Assembly: GCA_031551755.1 (NCBI GenBank) | Contig: JAVBNE010000078.1 | Coordinates: forward strand, 1-64,000 | From: JAVBMU01 sp031551755 | GTDB taxonomy: Bacteria; Actinomycetota; Actinomycetes; Actinomycetales; Cellulomonadaceae | Length of the DNA: 64,000 nucleotides | Direction of reading: 5' to 3' | Shown: piece by piece, positions 53,068-60,826 of the stretch | Layout of the letters: every line of letters starts with the position of its first letter | Position numbering within the stretch: the first letter of the stretch is position 1 | Notes under the pieces: model-generated | Databases searched by the model: none | What the model saw: the letters and a program-made list of their open reading frames with translations, nothing else | Told to the model about the DNA's origin: nothing | Position numbers and translations under genes: made by a program

Positions 53068-54468
53068 GTGAGTAGCACACGTCCATTGCGCGTCGCGATC
53101 GTCGGCGCAGGGCCCGCGGGTATCTACGCCGCGGACATTCTGTCCAAGACCGATCTCGACGTCAGCATCGATCTCTTCGAACGGCTTCCGGCACCTTTCG
53201 GGCTGGTCCGGTACGGAGTCGCGCCGGATCACCCGCGGATCAAGCAGATCATCGTTGCCCTGCACAAGGTGCTCGCCCGCGGCGACATCCGCCTGCTCGC
53301 CAACATCGACTACGGCGTGGACCTGAAACTGGAGGACTTGCGGCAGTTCTATGACGCGGTGATCTTCTCCACCGGTTCCATTCGCGACGCGGCCCTGCCG
53401 ATCCCGGGAGTCGACCTCGACGGTTCCTACGGTGCGGCCGATTTTGTCTCGTGGTACGACGGCCACCCCGATGTGCCTCGCACGTGGCCGTTGAAGGCTG
53501 AACAGGTCGCCGTCCTCGGTGCGGGAAACGTCGCCCTCGACGTCGCCCGTATCCTCGCCAAACACGCTGACGACCTGCTCCCCACCGAGATCCCGCCGAA
53601 TGTCTACGACCTGCTCAAGGCTTCCCCGGTCACCGACGTGCACGTCTTCGCCCGGCGCGGACCCGCGCAAGTGAAGTTCTCCCCCCTTGAACTGCGTGAA
53701 CTCGGCCACGTGCCCGACGTCGACATCATCGTGTACCCGGAGGACTTCGACTTCGACGACGGCTCGACGGCCGCGATCAACTCCTCGAACCAGACCAAAC
53801 AGGTCGTCAAGACCCTGACTGACTGGGCGCTCGAGGACCCGAGCACCTTCACCGCCTCTCGGCGGATACACCTGCATTTCCTGCACGCACCCGCCGAGAT
53901 TCTGGGCACCGACGTCGTGAAGGGACTGCGCACGGAACGTACCCGGCTCAATGGCGACGGAACGGTCTCCGGGACGGGCGAGTTCCACGACTGGCCGGTG
54001 CAGGCGGTCTACCGGGCGGTCGGCTACTTCGGCTCACCGTTGCCGGAGATCCCCTTCGACGAGCTCAAGGGCGTGATCCCCAACCGCGAGGGGCGTGTGA
54101 TCGACATCGACGGCACCCCGGTGCCCGGTGTCTACGCGACCGGGTGGATCAAGCGTGGCCCGGTGGGTCTCATCGGGCACACCAAATCGGATGCCTCCGA
54201 GACGATCCGCAACCTCGTCGCGGATGTCATCGGCGAATCACCGGAGATCGGCGGGGACCTGGCCGGTGGCCGAGTTGCTCCCTCCGGAGCCCCCGATGCG
54301 ATCATCGACTTCCTCACCGAACGTGGGGTGGAATACGTCGAATGGTCCGGTTGGCAGCTACTGGACGCCTACGAACGCTCTCTCGGCGAGCCTCAGGGTC
54401 GCGAACGGGTGAAGGTGGTCTCCCGGGAGGACATGATCCGCGTCTCGCAGGGCTTGCCCACCGAGTAG
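53068..54468 (+). CDS. Ferredoxin/adrenodoxin-type NADP reductase (FprA-like)
   Basis: 466 residues from GTG 53068. FAD motif VAIVGAGPAGIYAADIL and NADP motif VAVLGAGNVALDVARIL are present, with PFGLVRYGVAPDHPRIKQ and GWIKRGPVGLIGHTKSDA typical of the adrenodoxin reductase/FprA family. It passes electrons between NADPH and ferredoxins. A TACAAT -10-like element lies at 53026-53031 without a clear -35. It is a single-gene unit after the secretion locus. Confidence 0.9.
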   Translation: MSSTRPLRVAIVGAGPAGIYAADILSKTDLDVSIDLFERLPAPFGLVRYGVAPDHPRIKQIIVALHKVLARGDIRLLANIDYGVDLKLEDLRQFYDAVIFSTGSIRDAALPIPGVDLDGSYGAADFVSWYDGHPDVPRTWPLKAEQVAVLGAGNVALDVARILAKHADDLLPTEIPPNVYDLLKASPVTDVHVFARRGPAQVKFSPLELRELGHVPDVDIIVYPEDFDFDDGSTAAINSSNQTKQVVKTLTDWALEDPSTFTASRRIHLHFLHAPAEILGTDVVKGLRTERTRLNGDGTVSGTGEFHDWPVQAVYRAVGYFGSPLPEIPFDELKGVIPNREGRVIDIDGTPVPGVYATGWIKRGPVGLIGHTKSDASETIRNLVADVIGESPEIGGDLAGGRVAPSGAPDAIIDFLTERGVEYVEWSGWQLLDAYERSLGEPQGRERVKVVSREDMIRVSQGLPTE

Positions 54469-54591
54469 CACGCTCGGCAACCGTACCGGAAGCGCAGGCC
54501 GGGGCGCGAGAGCCCGTCCGGGAACGTTGGACCCGGCTGCCTCGTTATCGATGTGACCGAGTCGCCATTCGCTGATCGACAGGAGAACCGC

Positions 54592-55470
54592 GTGGGCCGC
54601 CACCACTTCAACGGCGTCAAGACAGCCGGACTCTTTGGTGTCATGTGGGCTGTCCTTCTGGGCCTCTGGGCGGTCTTCGGCGCCCGCGCGAACTGGCTGT
54701 GGATCTTCGTCCTGATCGGTTTGGGGACGACTGCCTACGGCTACTGGAACTCCGACAAGATCGCGATCAAGGCCATGCAGGCGCGGCCCGTCAGCGAACT
54801 GGAACAGCCCGCGATGTACCGGATCGTGCGCGAGTTGTCCACGGCTGCCCGGCAGCCGATGCCCAAGCTCTACGTGTCCCCGACGCAGGCCCCCAATGCG
54901 TTCGCCACCGGCCGTAACCCGAAGAATGCCGCGGTGTGCTGCACCGAGGGAATCCTCTCGCTCCTGGACGAGCGGGAGTTGCGCGGAGTGCTCGGGCACG
55001 AGCTCATGCACGTCTACAAACGGGACATCCTGACGTCCTCGGTGGCGGGTGCGCTCGCAGGGGTCATCACCTCGATCGCCCAGTTCCTGATGTTCTTCGG
55101 CGGCGGTGACCGGCGAGAGGGCGGAAACCCGATCGCTGCCCTGGCCATGGCGCTCCTGGCACCGTTCGCAGCGATGCTCATCCAGCTCGGCATCTCCCGG
55201 ACCCGCGAATTCGACGCCGACGAGGATGGCGCCAAGCTGACCGGCGACCCGCTGGCCCTGGCTTCCGCGCTGCGCAAACTCGAGTCGGGTGTCCAGCGCG
55301 CCCCGCTCCCGCCGAACCGCGATCTGGTCGATGTCTCCCACCTGATGATCGCGAACCCGTTCAGCGCGGGTGGGATGAAGAAGCTGTTCTCGACCCACCC
55401 GCCGATGGCCGAGCGCATCAAGCGACTCGAGTCCATGCCGGGAGCCAACGGCGGCATCGCCCGCTACTGA
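54592..55470 (+). CDS. htpX: Membrane zinc metalloprotease HtpX
   Basis: 292 residues from GTG 54592 with AGGAGA upstream; an earlier GTG at 54553 lacks a ribosome site. The HExxH zinc motif is His136-Glu137-x-x-His140 (LGHELMHVYKRD), with the third ligand probably Glu206 (TREFDADEDGA). Two N-terminal helices (about 10-45) and a hydrophobic pair after the active site anchor it. It is an M48 peptidase in membrane protein quality control. Confidence 0.92.
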   Translation: MGRHHFNGVKTAGLFGVMWAVLLGLWAVFGARANWLWIFVLIGLGTTAYGYWNSDKIAIKAMQARPVSELEQPAMYRIVRELSTAARQPMPKLYVSPTQAPNAFATGRNPKNAAVCCTEGILSLLDERELRGVLGHELMHVYKRDILTSSVAGALAGVITSIAQFLMFFGGGDRREGGNPIAALAMALLAPFAAMLIQLGISRTREFDADEDGAKLTGDPLALASALRKLESGVQRAPLPPNRDLVDVSHLMIANPFSAGGMKKLFSTHPPMAERIKRLESMPGANGGIARY

Positions 55471-55530
55471 TTCGATCCGCGCCCGGTGGACGGTCGTCGC
55501 AGGGCGGGCGCGCCCGACCTCGTCAAAGCC

Positions 55531-56364
55531 CTAACCGCCGAGCACCGTCTCCAAGACCTGGGCCACACCGTCGTCGTCGTTCCCCTCCGCGATGTCCGTG
55601 ACCGCCTGTTGCACGCTCGCGTGGGCGTTGGCCATCGCGAATGACCGCCCGGCCCAGCGGAGCATGGGTAGGTCATTCGGCATGTCGCCGAAGGCCCAGA
55701 CATCGGCGGGTGCGACCCCTTCGCGGGCACACCAGCGGGCCAGGGCGGAGGCTTTGGTGACCTCGCGCGGCAGTAGTTCGGCCAGGCCCACCGCGCCGGA
55801 GTACGCCAGGTGTGCACGATCGCCGACGACGTCGGTCACCAAAGACAGGAGTTCCTCGGTGGCCAAGGCTGCGGCCCGGGCCAGTAGTTTCGCGACGGGC
55901 CAGTCCGTGCCGTGGCTCCACGCGTTCTCGATGCCCTCGTGGGCCACCGCCGAGGCCGTGTCGCTCAAGCCGGGAGGGTGATGGTCGGTGGGACGGAGGA
56001 AGCCGGGGTCGTACACCGGGCCGTCGATCCGCTCCGCGGCCAGCGCCACCTCGGGGATCGCAGCCCGGAGTTCAGCTACCAGGGCATGGGCGGCCCCGTG
56101 GGTAAAACCGGTGGACTCCACCACACGGCCCGAGCCGATATCGAGGATGCACGCTCCACCGAGGCAGATGACGTGGCCATGACCGGCTACCGCGTCGGTG
56201 AGCTCAGGTAGCCACCGGGGCGGGCGAGCCGTCACGAAGACCACCGTGATCCCTGCGGAGTCGGCGGCCTGCAGGGCGCTGCGGGTGCGTTCCGAGAGCG
56301 TGCCGTCGGAACGCAAGAGCGTGCCGTCCAGGTCCGTGGCGACCAGGCGCGGGCGAGTCGTCAT
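55531..56364 (-). CDS. HAD-superfamily (Cof/IIB type) phosphatase
   Basis: 277 residues. Motif I is ATDLDGTLL (Asp11, Asp13); motif II is FVTARP; motif IV is AFGDMPNDLPML near the C-terminus. A cap domain lies between. The family dephosphorylates small sugar or cofactor phosphates; the substrate cannot be read from sequence. It is convergent with htpX and 4 bp downstream of yajQ on the same strand, so they form one unit. Confidence 0.85.
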   Translation of the reverse strand: MTTRPRLVATDLDGTLLRSDGTLSERTRSALQAADSAGITVVFVTARPPRWLPELTDAVAGHGHVICLGGACILDIGSGRVVESTGFTHGAAHALVAELRAAIPEVALAAERIDGPVYDPGFLRPTDHHPPGLSDTASAVAHEGIENAWSHGTDWPVAKLLARAAALATEELLSLVTDVVGDRAHLAYSGAVGLAELLPREVTKASALARWCAREGVAPADVWAFGDMPNDLPMLRWAGRSFAMANAHASVQQAVTDIAEGNDDDGVAQVLETVLGG

Positions 56365-56368
56365 ACCG

Positions 56369-56863
56369 TCAGCGTCGGTTGGTGAACTGCAGAGCTACGT
56401 CGAGATCCGCACCGTTCAGAAGTGCGATGACCGACTGGAGGTCGTCGCGGGACTTGCTGGTGACGCGCACCTCGTCGCCCGTGATCTGGGTCTTGACGGA
56501 TTTCGGACCCTCGTCGCGGATGAGCTTGGTGATCTTTTTGGCGTTCTCGCTCGACAGCCCCTCCTTGATCCCGGCCAGCAGGCGGTATTCCTTGCCGGAG
56601 GGCTGGGGTTCCTTGTCGCCCGTATCGAGGGCCTTGAGCGAGATGCCGCGCTTGATCAGCTTGGTCTGGAAGACGTCCAAGATGGCCAGCACCCGTTCGG
56701 GGGAGTTCGCGATCAGCAGCACCGACTCGCCGCTCCAGGCGATCGAGGCGCCGACCCCTTTGAAGTCATAGCGCTGGGCGACCTCCTTGGCCGCTTGGTT
56801 GAGGGCGTTGTCGACCTCTTGGCGGTCGACCTTGCTCACGATGTCGAATGATGAATCGGCCAT
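56369..56863 (-). CDS. YajQ-family nucleotide-binding protein
   Basis: 164 residues from ATG 56863 with GGGAGA upstream; a longer frame upstream is not homologous. MADSSFDIVSKVDRQEVDNALNQAAKEVAQRYDFKG and the closing VIALLNGADLDVALQFTNRR are characteristic. Some YajQ proteins bind cyclic di-GMP and act in gene regulation; the role in actinobacteria is unclear. Confidence 0.92.
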   Translation of the reverse strand: MADSSFDIVSKVDRQEVDNALNQAAKEVAQRYDFKGVGASIAWSGESVLLIANSPERVLAILDVFQTKLIKRGISLKALDTGDKEPQPSGKEYRLLAGIKEGLSSENAKKITKLIRDEGPKSVKTQITGDEVRVTSKSRDDLQSVIALLNGADLDVALQFTNRR

Positions 56864-56930
56864 GGCTGTCTCCCGGATTTTTGGTGTTGGACTGGCACCA
56901 CGGTAGCCCGTGATGGGGCGGTCGCTGTGG

Positions 56931-57911
56931 TCAGCGGGGGTTAACCCGGGGTGGTGTCCCGGTGAGCGATGCACCGTGGGCCGCGAGCCGGGTGGTGCGG
57001 GCGGCCCGCAAAGCGTCGAATGTCAGGAGGGCGAGGGCAAGCCACACCAGGCCGAATCCGACCCAGCGGACGGCCGGCATGGGTTCGTGGAAGACCAGCA
57101 AGCCTGCGAGGAACTGCAGGACCGGCGCGAGGTACTGCAACAGGCCGACGATGCTCAGCGGCAGTCGGCGCGCGGCGGCGCCGAAGGCCACGAGCGGCAC
57201 TGCCGTCACGACTCCCGCCGCCATCAATAACAGGGCGTGGCCCACGCCGTCGGTGGTGAACGTGCCTCGGCCGGTGGCCGCGAGCCAGCCGAGGTAGCCG
57301 AGGGCGACCGGAGCCAGGAGCGTGGTTTCGGCGGCCATCCCGGGCAGGGCCGCGACGTCGCGTCCGACCCGGTTCTTGATCAGCCCGTAAACGCCGAAGG
57401 TGACGGCGAGGGTGATCGCGATCCAGGGAAAGCGCCCGATGCCAGCGGTGATCACCGCAACGGCGAGTGCGCCGATCCCGACAGCGATCCACTGGACCGG
57501 GCGGAGCCGCTCGGAGAGGACGAAGACGGCCAAGATGACGGTAATCAGCGGGTTGATGAAATAGCCCAACGCCGCGTCGATCACGTGGCCTGCGAGCACG
57601 CCGAAGACGTAGACGGTCCAGTTGGCGGCGATCAACACGGCGGCCAGCCCGAGCAGTGCGGCGGTCCGGGGGACCCGTAGCGCTTGACCGAGCGCCTTCA
57701 GATTGCGCATCAGGGTCAGCAGGATGACGCAGAAGGCCACGCTCCAGAGGACCCGGTGGGCGATGATCTCCGCTGGCTGAGCAGGGGCGAGGGTGGCCAG
57801 GTACAGCGGCAGTGCGCCCCACCACAAGTAGGCACCGATGCCGAGCGCTAGTCCCACGCGATCAGTTCCCGGTGCCGTCGTGGGGGAAGCGGGCAGCGGG
57901 TCGTGTGTCAC
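56931..57911 (-). CDS. RarD/EamA-type transporter
   Basis: 326 residues from GTG 57911; the longer reading to 58037 runs into the tRNA-Tyr region and is rejected. About ten membrane helices are seen, in two five-helix halves as in the drug/metabolite transporter superfamily. ALPLYLATLAPAQPAEIIAHRVLWS and NWTVYVFGVLAGHVIDAALGYFINPL are typical of RarD. Substrate unknown. Confidence 0.85.
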   Translation of the reverse strand: MTHDPLPASPTTAPGTDRVGLALGIGAYLWWGALPLYLATLAPAQPAEIIAHRVLWSVAFCVILLTLMRNLKALGQALRVPRTAALLGLAAVLIAANWTVYVFGVLAGHVIDAALGYFINPLITVILAVFVLSERLRPVQWIAVGIGALAVAVITAGIGRFPWIAITLAVTFGVYGLIKNRVGRDVAALPGMAAETTLLAPVALGYLGWLAATGRGTFTTDGVGHALLLMAAGVVTAVPLVAFGAAARRLPLSIVGLLQYLAPVLQFLAGLLVFHEPMPAVRWVGFGLVWLALALLTFDALRAARTTRLAAHGASLTGTPPRVNPR

Positions 57912-58037
57912 CAGCCCACTGTAGGGGGCGATGAGGTATTGATTTCGCCGTGGCCGCGGAGGGCGGTAGTATCGCCTGGCCCGCGTCGGACGCAGAGCGT
58001 AAGCTCCGGTACGATCGCGGACGCGACAACACCACAA

Positions 58038-58118
58038 GGCAGGTTTCCTGAGCGGCCAAAGGGAGCTGACTGTAAATCAGCCGCGCAAGCTTCGGGGGTT
58101 CGAATCCCTCACCTGCCA
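58038..58118 (+). tRNA. tRNA-Tyr (anticodon GTA)
   Basis: Acceptor GGCAGGT pairs with ACCTGCC. The anticodon arm is CTGA-CTGTAAA-TCAG with GTA. A long variable arm, as expected for bacterial tRNA-Tyr, and the T-arm GAGGG-type stem around TTCGAAT are present. 81 nt; CCA is not encoded. Confidence 0.95.
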
Positions 58119-58124
58119 CCCCGT

Positions 58125-58151
58125 GATGGGCCGGACGTAGTCCGGCCCATC
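58125..58151 (+). terminator. Hairpin after tRNA-Tyr
   Basis: A perfect 12-bp stem (GATGGGCCGGAC with GTCCGGCCCATC) and a 3-nt loop lie 7 bp after the tRNA. No T-run follows, but such GC-only hairpins often end transcription in actinobacteria. Confidence 0.65.
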
Positions 58152-58232
58152 GTCTCGGGATTTGCGGTGTCGTCACACCCGGTCGCGGCCGATTTCTCTC
58201 GCGGCCACCAGGCGTGTAGAGTTTTCCGCGCT

Positions 58233-58305
58233 GCCCCGATAGCTCAGTCGGCAGAGCGTCTCCATGGTAAGGAGAAGGTCAAGGGTTCGATTCCCTTTCG
58301 GGGCT
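58233..58305 (+). tRNA. tRNA-Thr (anticodon GGT)
   Basis: Acceptor GCCCCGA pairs with TCGGGGC. The anticodon arm is TCTCC-ATGGTAA-GGAGA with GGT. D-arm and T-arm (AGGGTTCGATTCCCT) are standard. 73 nt. Confidence 0.95.
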
Positions 58306-58317
58306 CTGTGATGATCG

Positions 58318-58354
58318 CGGGGTCGCACCGCAGGAACACTGCGAGGCGACCCCG
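58318..58354 (+). terminator. Hairpin between tRNA-Thr and tRNA-Met
   Basis: CGGGGTCGC (58318-58326) pairs with GCGACCCCG (58346-58354), with an inner CGCAG/CTGCG stem. An outer TGTGATG/CATCACA pair extends it. No T-run follows. It may be a terminator or a processing signal between the tRNAs. Confidence 0.5.
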
Positions 58355-58370
58355 TGTTCGCATCACATGT

Positions 58371-58447
58371 GGCGGGGTAGCTCAGATGGTTAGAGCGCAC
58401 GACTCATAATCGTGAGGTCGCGGGTTCGATCCCCGCCTCCGCTACCA
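58371..58447 (+). tRNA. tRNA-Met (anticodon CAT)
   Basis: Acceptor GGCGGGG pairs with CTCCGCT (two G-U pairs). The anticodon arm is ACGAC-TCATAAT-CGT-type with CAT. The D-arm has AGCTCAGATGGTTAGAGC. CCA is encoded at 58445-58447. The normal first pair and D-arm suggest the elongator rather than the initiator. Confidence 0.93.
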
Positions 58448-58521
58448 ACACAAGGCAGCACGACGGCCGGCGTCGTGTGATGAGGACGTAGGCGCCCCAG
58501 GCGCGAGAGGTGGCACCAACC

Positions 58522-58692
58522 GTGGCTTCCAAGAGTGCAGATGTTCGCCCCAAGATCACGATGGCATGCGTGGACTGCAAGGAGCGGAACTACATCACCA
58601 AGAAGAACCGCCGCAACAACCCGGACCGCATGGAGCTGTCGAAGTACTGCCCGCGTTGCGGCAAGCACACGGCGCACCGCGAAACCCGCTGA
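58522..58692 (+). CDS. rpmG: Large ribosomal subunit protein bL33
   Basis: 56 residues from GTG 58522, with GAGAGGTG upstream. The zinc-ribbon cysteines are CVDC and CPRC, so this is the zinc-binding form. KERNYITKKNRRNNPDRMELSKYCPRCGKHTAHRETR is typical. The placement after tRNA-Thr and tRNA-Met is standard in actinobacteria. Confidence 0.95.
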   Translation: MASKSADVRPKITMACVDCKERNYITKKNRRNNPDRMELSKYCPRCGKHTAHRETR

Positions 58693-58712
58693 CCCTCCCG
58701 CCGTCGTCCGGC

Positions 58713-59168
58713 ATGGCTGTCAACAACGCCTATGTGGGGCGTGAGTACGCCCCGAACACCCCATACCTCGTCGGTCGCGAGAAGATCCGCGAGTTCGCCG
58801 AGGCGGTCGGTTCCACCCATGTGCTGCACCACGATCTCGCGGCGGCCCGCAATGCGGGCTACCGGGATCTCGTGGCCCCGCCCACGTTCGCGGTCATCGT
58901 CGCCCAACGAGCCGAGGCGCAGTACATCGAGGACCCCGAGGCGGGGATCGATTTCTCCCGCGTGGTTCACGCCGACGAGCGGTTCGTCCATCACCGGCCG
59001 ATCGTTGCGGGCGATGAGCTGACCACGGTGCTGCATGTGGACGCCATTGTGGAGCGTGCCGGGCTGGCCATGATCACGACCCGGGCGGAGATCGGTGTCC
59101 AGGTCGACGGTGTACATGCGCCGGTCGTGACCGTGACCTCGACATTGGCTGTGCGGGGGGAAGCATGA
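58713..59168 (+). CDS. MaoC/FAS1-like dehydratase subunit, HadA-like
   Basis: 151 residues from ATG 58713. It has a hot-dog fold of the FAS1-like dehydratase type (DLVAPPTFAVIVAQRAE, HADERFVHHRPIVAGDEL). In mycobacteria HadA pairs with the catalytic HadB to dehydrate beta-hydroxyacyl chains in long-chain fatty acid synthesis. The 4-bp overlap with the next gene supports the same heterodimer here. Confidence 0.85.
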   Translation: MAVNNAYVGREYAPNTPYLVGREKIREFAEAVGSTHVLHHDLAAARNAGYRDLVAPPTFAVIVAQRAEAQYIEDPEAGIDFSRVVHADERFVHHRPIVAGDELTTVLHVDAIVERAGLAMITTRAEIGVQVDGVHAPVVTVTSTLAVRGEA

Positions 59169-59590
59169 CTCCTGTGCTCAGCGAGCTGAGCGTCGGCGAC
59201 GTGATCGGTACCAAGGTGATCGAGGTCGATCGCGCACGTCTGGTTCGCTATGCCGGTGCCTCCGGGGACTTCAACCCGATCCATTGGAACGACTCCTTCG
59301 CCCAGAGTGTGGGTTTGACCGGTGTGATCGCGCACGGGATGTTCACCATGGGCGCCGCGGTCGCGCTCGTCGAGGACTGGGCCGGTGACCCGGGCGCGGT
59401 CGTGGACTACCAGACTCGGTTTAGCCGGCCGGTGGAGGTGCCCAATCCGGGCGTCGCCATCGTCGAGGTCTCCGGTTCGGTGGGTGCCCTCGACGCCGAG
59501 GCCGGCACGGTCCGGATCGACCTGACTGTCACCTGCGCCGGAACGCGGGTGCTCGGTAAGGCGCAGGCGGTCGTCCGGCTCACGGCCTAG
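59165..59590 (+). CDS. MaoC dehydratase subunit, HadB-like
   Basis: 141 residues. The hydratase-2 motif GASGDFNPIHWND, with the catalytic Asp and His, and IAHGMFTMG are present. It is the catalytic partner of the preceding protein. Its 3' end overlaps the convergent LacI-family gene by 11 bp. Confidence 0.88.
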   Translation: MTPVLSELSVGDVIGTKVIEVDRARLVRYAGASGDFNPIHWNDSFAQSVGLTGVIAHGMFTMGAAVALVEDWAGDPGAVVDYQTRFSRPVEVPNPGVAIVEVSGSVGALDAEAGTVRIDLTVTCAGTRVLGKAQAVVRLTA

Positions 59591-60731
59591 GGCGATCAGC
59601 CCGCGCCCGGCGCGACCCAGGCGAGGCGGCATCCGGGGCGGGCCCCGTGGTGGTACCGATCACCAACTCGACGTCGAGCTCGGTGACCTGCGGCTTCGCG
59701 CCGGACAGCAGATCGATGACGGCCTGGCCGAGTGCAGCCCCCTTTTCAGCCAACGGCTGGTACACACTGGTCAGGACCGCCGGAGCCAGCCACGGTAGGT
59801 CCAGGCCGTCGAAACCGGCGATCGACAGGTCCGTGGGCACGGCCAGTCCGAGATCCCGGGCCGCCAGCAAGGCACCTGCGGCCAACAGATCTGAATGGGC
59901 GATCAGCGCGGTGGGGCGGTCCGCGGGCAGTGACCCGCCGCCGGGGCAGGCCCCCAATAGCGCGAGGGCGGCCGTGCGGCCGTGTTCGACCAACGACGCT
60001 TCGGTCTCCCAGCTGCCGACGGGCTCGCGGACATCTCGCACCCCGGCCAGCCGGTGGGTGGCCGGAGTCTTCTCGGCCTGGGCGATTCGTTCCGGGGTCA
60101 GCGGCCCAGAGCGGCCGCTGGCGTCGAGCGGCAAGGTGATCTCGCCGATCCGCTCGTGTCCGAGATCCACCAGATGCCGCATAGCGGTCGCGATCCCCGT
60201 CCGGTCCCGGATGGCGACGAGCGGAGCACCGGCCACTCGAGGTCCCTCGCCGATCACGACCGGTACACCCCGCCGACTAAGCGCGGCCAGGGTCGCATCG
60301 CCGCGACCGACGCCCCAGACCAGCACGGCAACATCCATCGCTGCGCTCTCGACCAAGGGGTCGACTGCGCGGGACGGTGGGGCACTCGGCGCTCCGGGGA
60401 TCAGCAGCACGCCGAGCCCGCTGAGACCGAGCGTCGAGACCAGGCCGTCGAGTACCTGCACCCCGACCGGGTCACGAAAAGCCCGCCGGAGCTGGTCACC
60501 GATCACCACGCCCACGATGCCGGATCGTCCTGAGCGCAGTTGGCGACCCAGCGGGTTAGGACCGGTGTATCCGAGTTCCTTGGCCGCCCGCATGACTCGA
60601 TCGCGAGTCTCATCGGCCACTGGTCCGGCGCCGGAGAAGGCCAACGACGCCGTCGAGACTGAGACACCGGCCGCCTCGGCCACTGTGGCGAGGGTGGGGC
60701 GCGGTGCGGGTGAGGGGCGTCGTGTGGTCAT
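59580..60731 (-). CDS. LacI-family transcriptional regulator
   Basis: 383 residues. The N-terminal helix-turn-helix is ATVAEAAGVSVSTASLAFSGAGPVADETRDRVMRAAKELGY; a sugar-binding-protein-like effector domain follows (about 70-365). It is divergent from two MFS transporter genes, with palindromes between and just inside the first of them. The likely role is repression of those transporters until an effector binds; the effector is unknown. Confidence 0.88.
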   Translation of the reverse strand: MTTRRPSPAPRPTLATVAEAAGVSVSTASLAFSGAGPVADETRDRVMRAAKELGYTGPNPLGRQLRSGRSGIVGVVIGDQLRRAFRDPVGVQVLDGLVSTLGLSGLGVLLIPGAPSAPPSRAVDPLVESAAMDVAVLVWGVGRGDATLAALSRRGVPVVIGEGPRVAGAPLVAIRDRTGIATAMRHLVDLGHERIGEITLPLDASGRSGPLTPERIAQAEKTPATHRLAGVRDVREPVGSWETEASLVEHGRTAALALLGACPGGGSLPADRPTALIAHSDLLAAGALLAARDLGLAVPTDLSIAGFDGLDLPWLAPAVLTSVYQPLAEKGAALGQAVIDLLSGAKPQVTELDVELVIGTTTGPAPDAASPGSRRARADRPRP

Positions 60732-60773
60732 CGGTCCCTCCTGTGGGCGTCCGCGCGGGGTGAAACGCAGATG

Positions 60774-60802
60774 GCCGACCGGTCACCGGTTGACCGGTCG
60801 GC
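60774..60802. promoter_or_regulatory. 29-bp perfect inverted repeat between lacI-type gene and MFS genes
   Basis: The 11-bp arms GCCGACCGGTC and GACCGGTCGGC flank ACCGGTT. Each arm holds the 8-bp palindrome GACCGGTC. It lies 43 bp upstream of the regulator start and 25 bp from the first possible MFS start, so it could be an operator for either or both genes. Confidence 0.6.
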
Positions 60803-60826
60803 CCAGCGTACCGGACACTGAACCGC

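Noticed and set aside
55505..55516. Palindrome CGGGCGCGCCCG between htpX and the HAD gene
   Set aside because: It has no loop for a hairpin and such GC palindromes are frequent by chance; support as a terminator is weak.
56863..56974. N-terminal extension of yajQ
   Set aside because: The sequence is Pro/Arg/His-rich with no homology, and the ribosome site lies before 56863.
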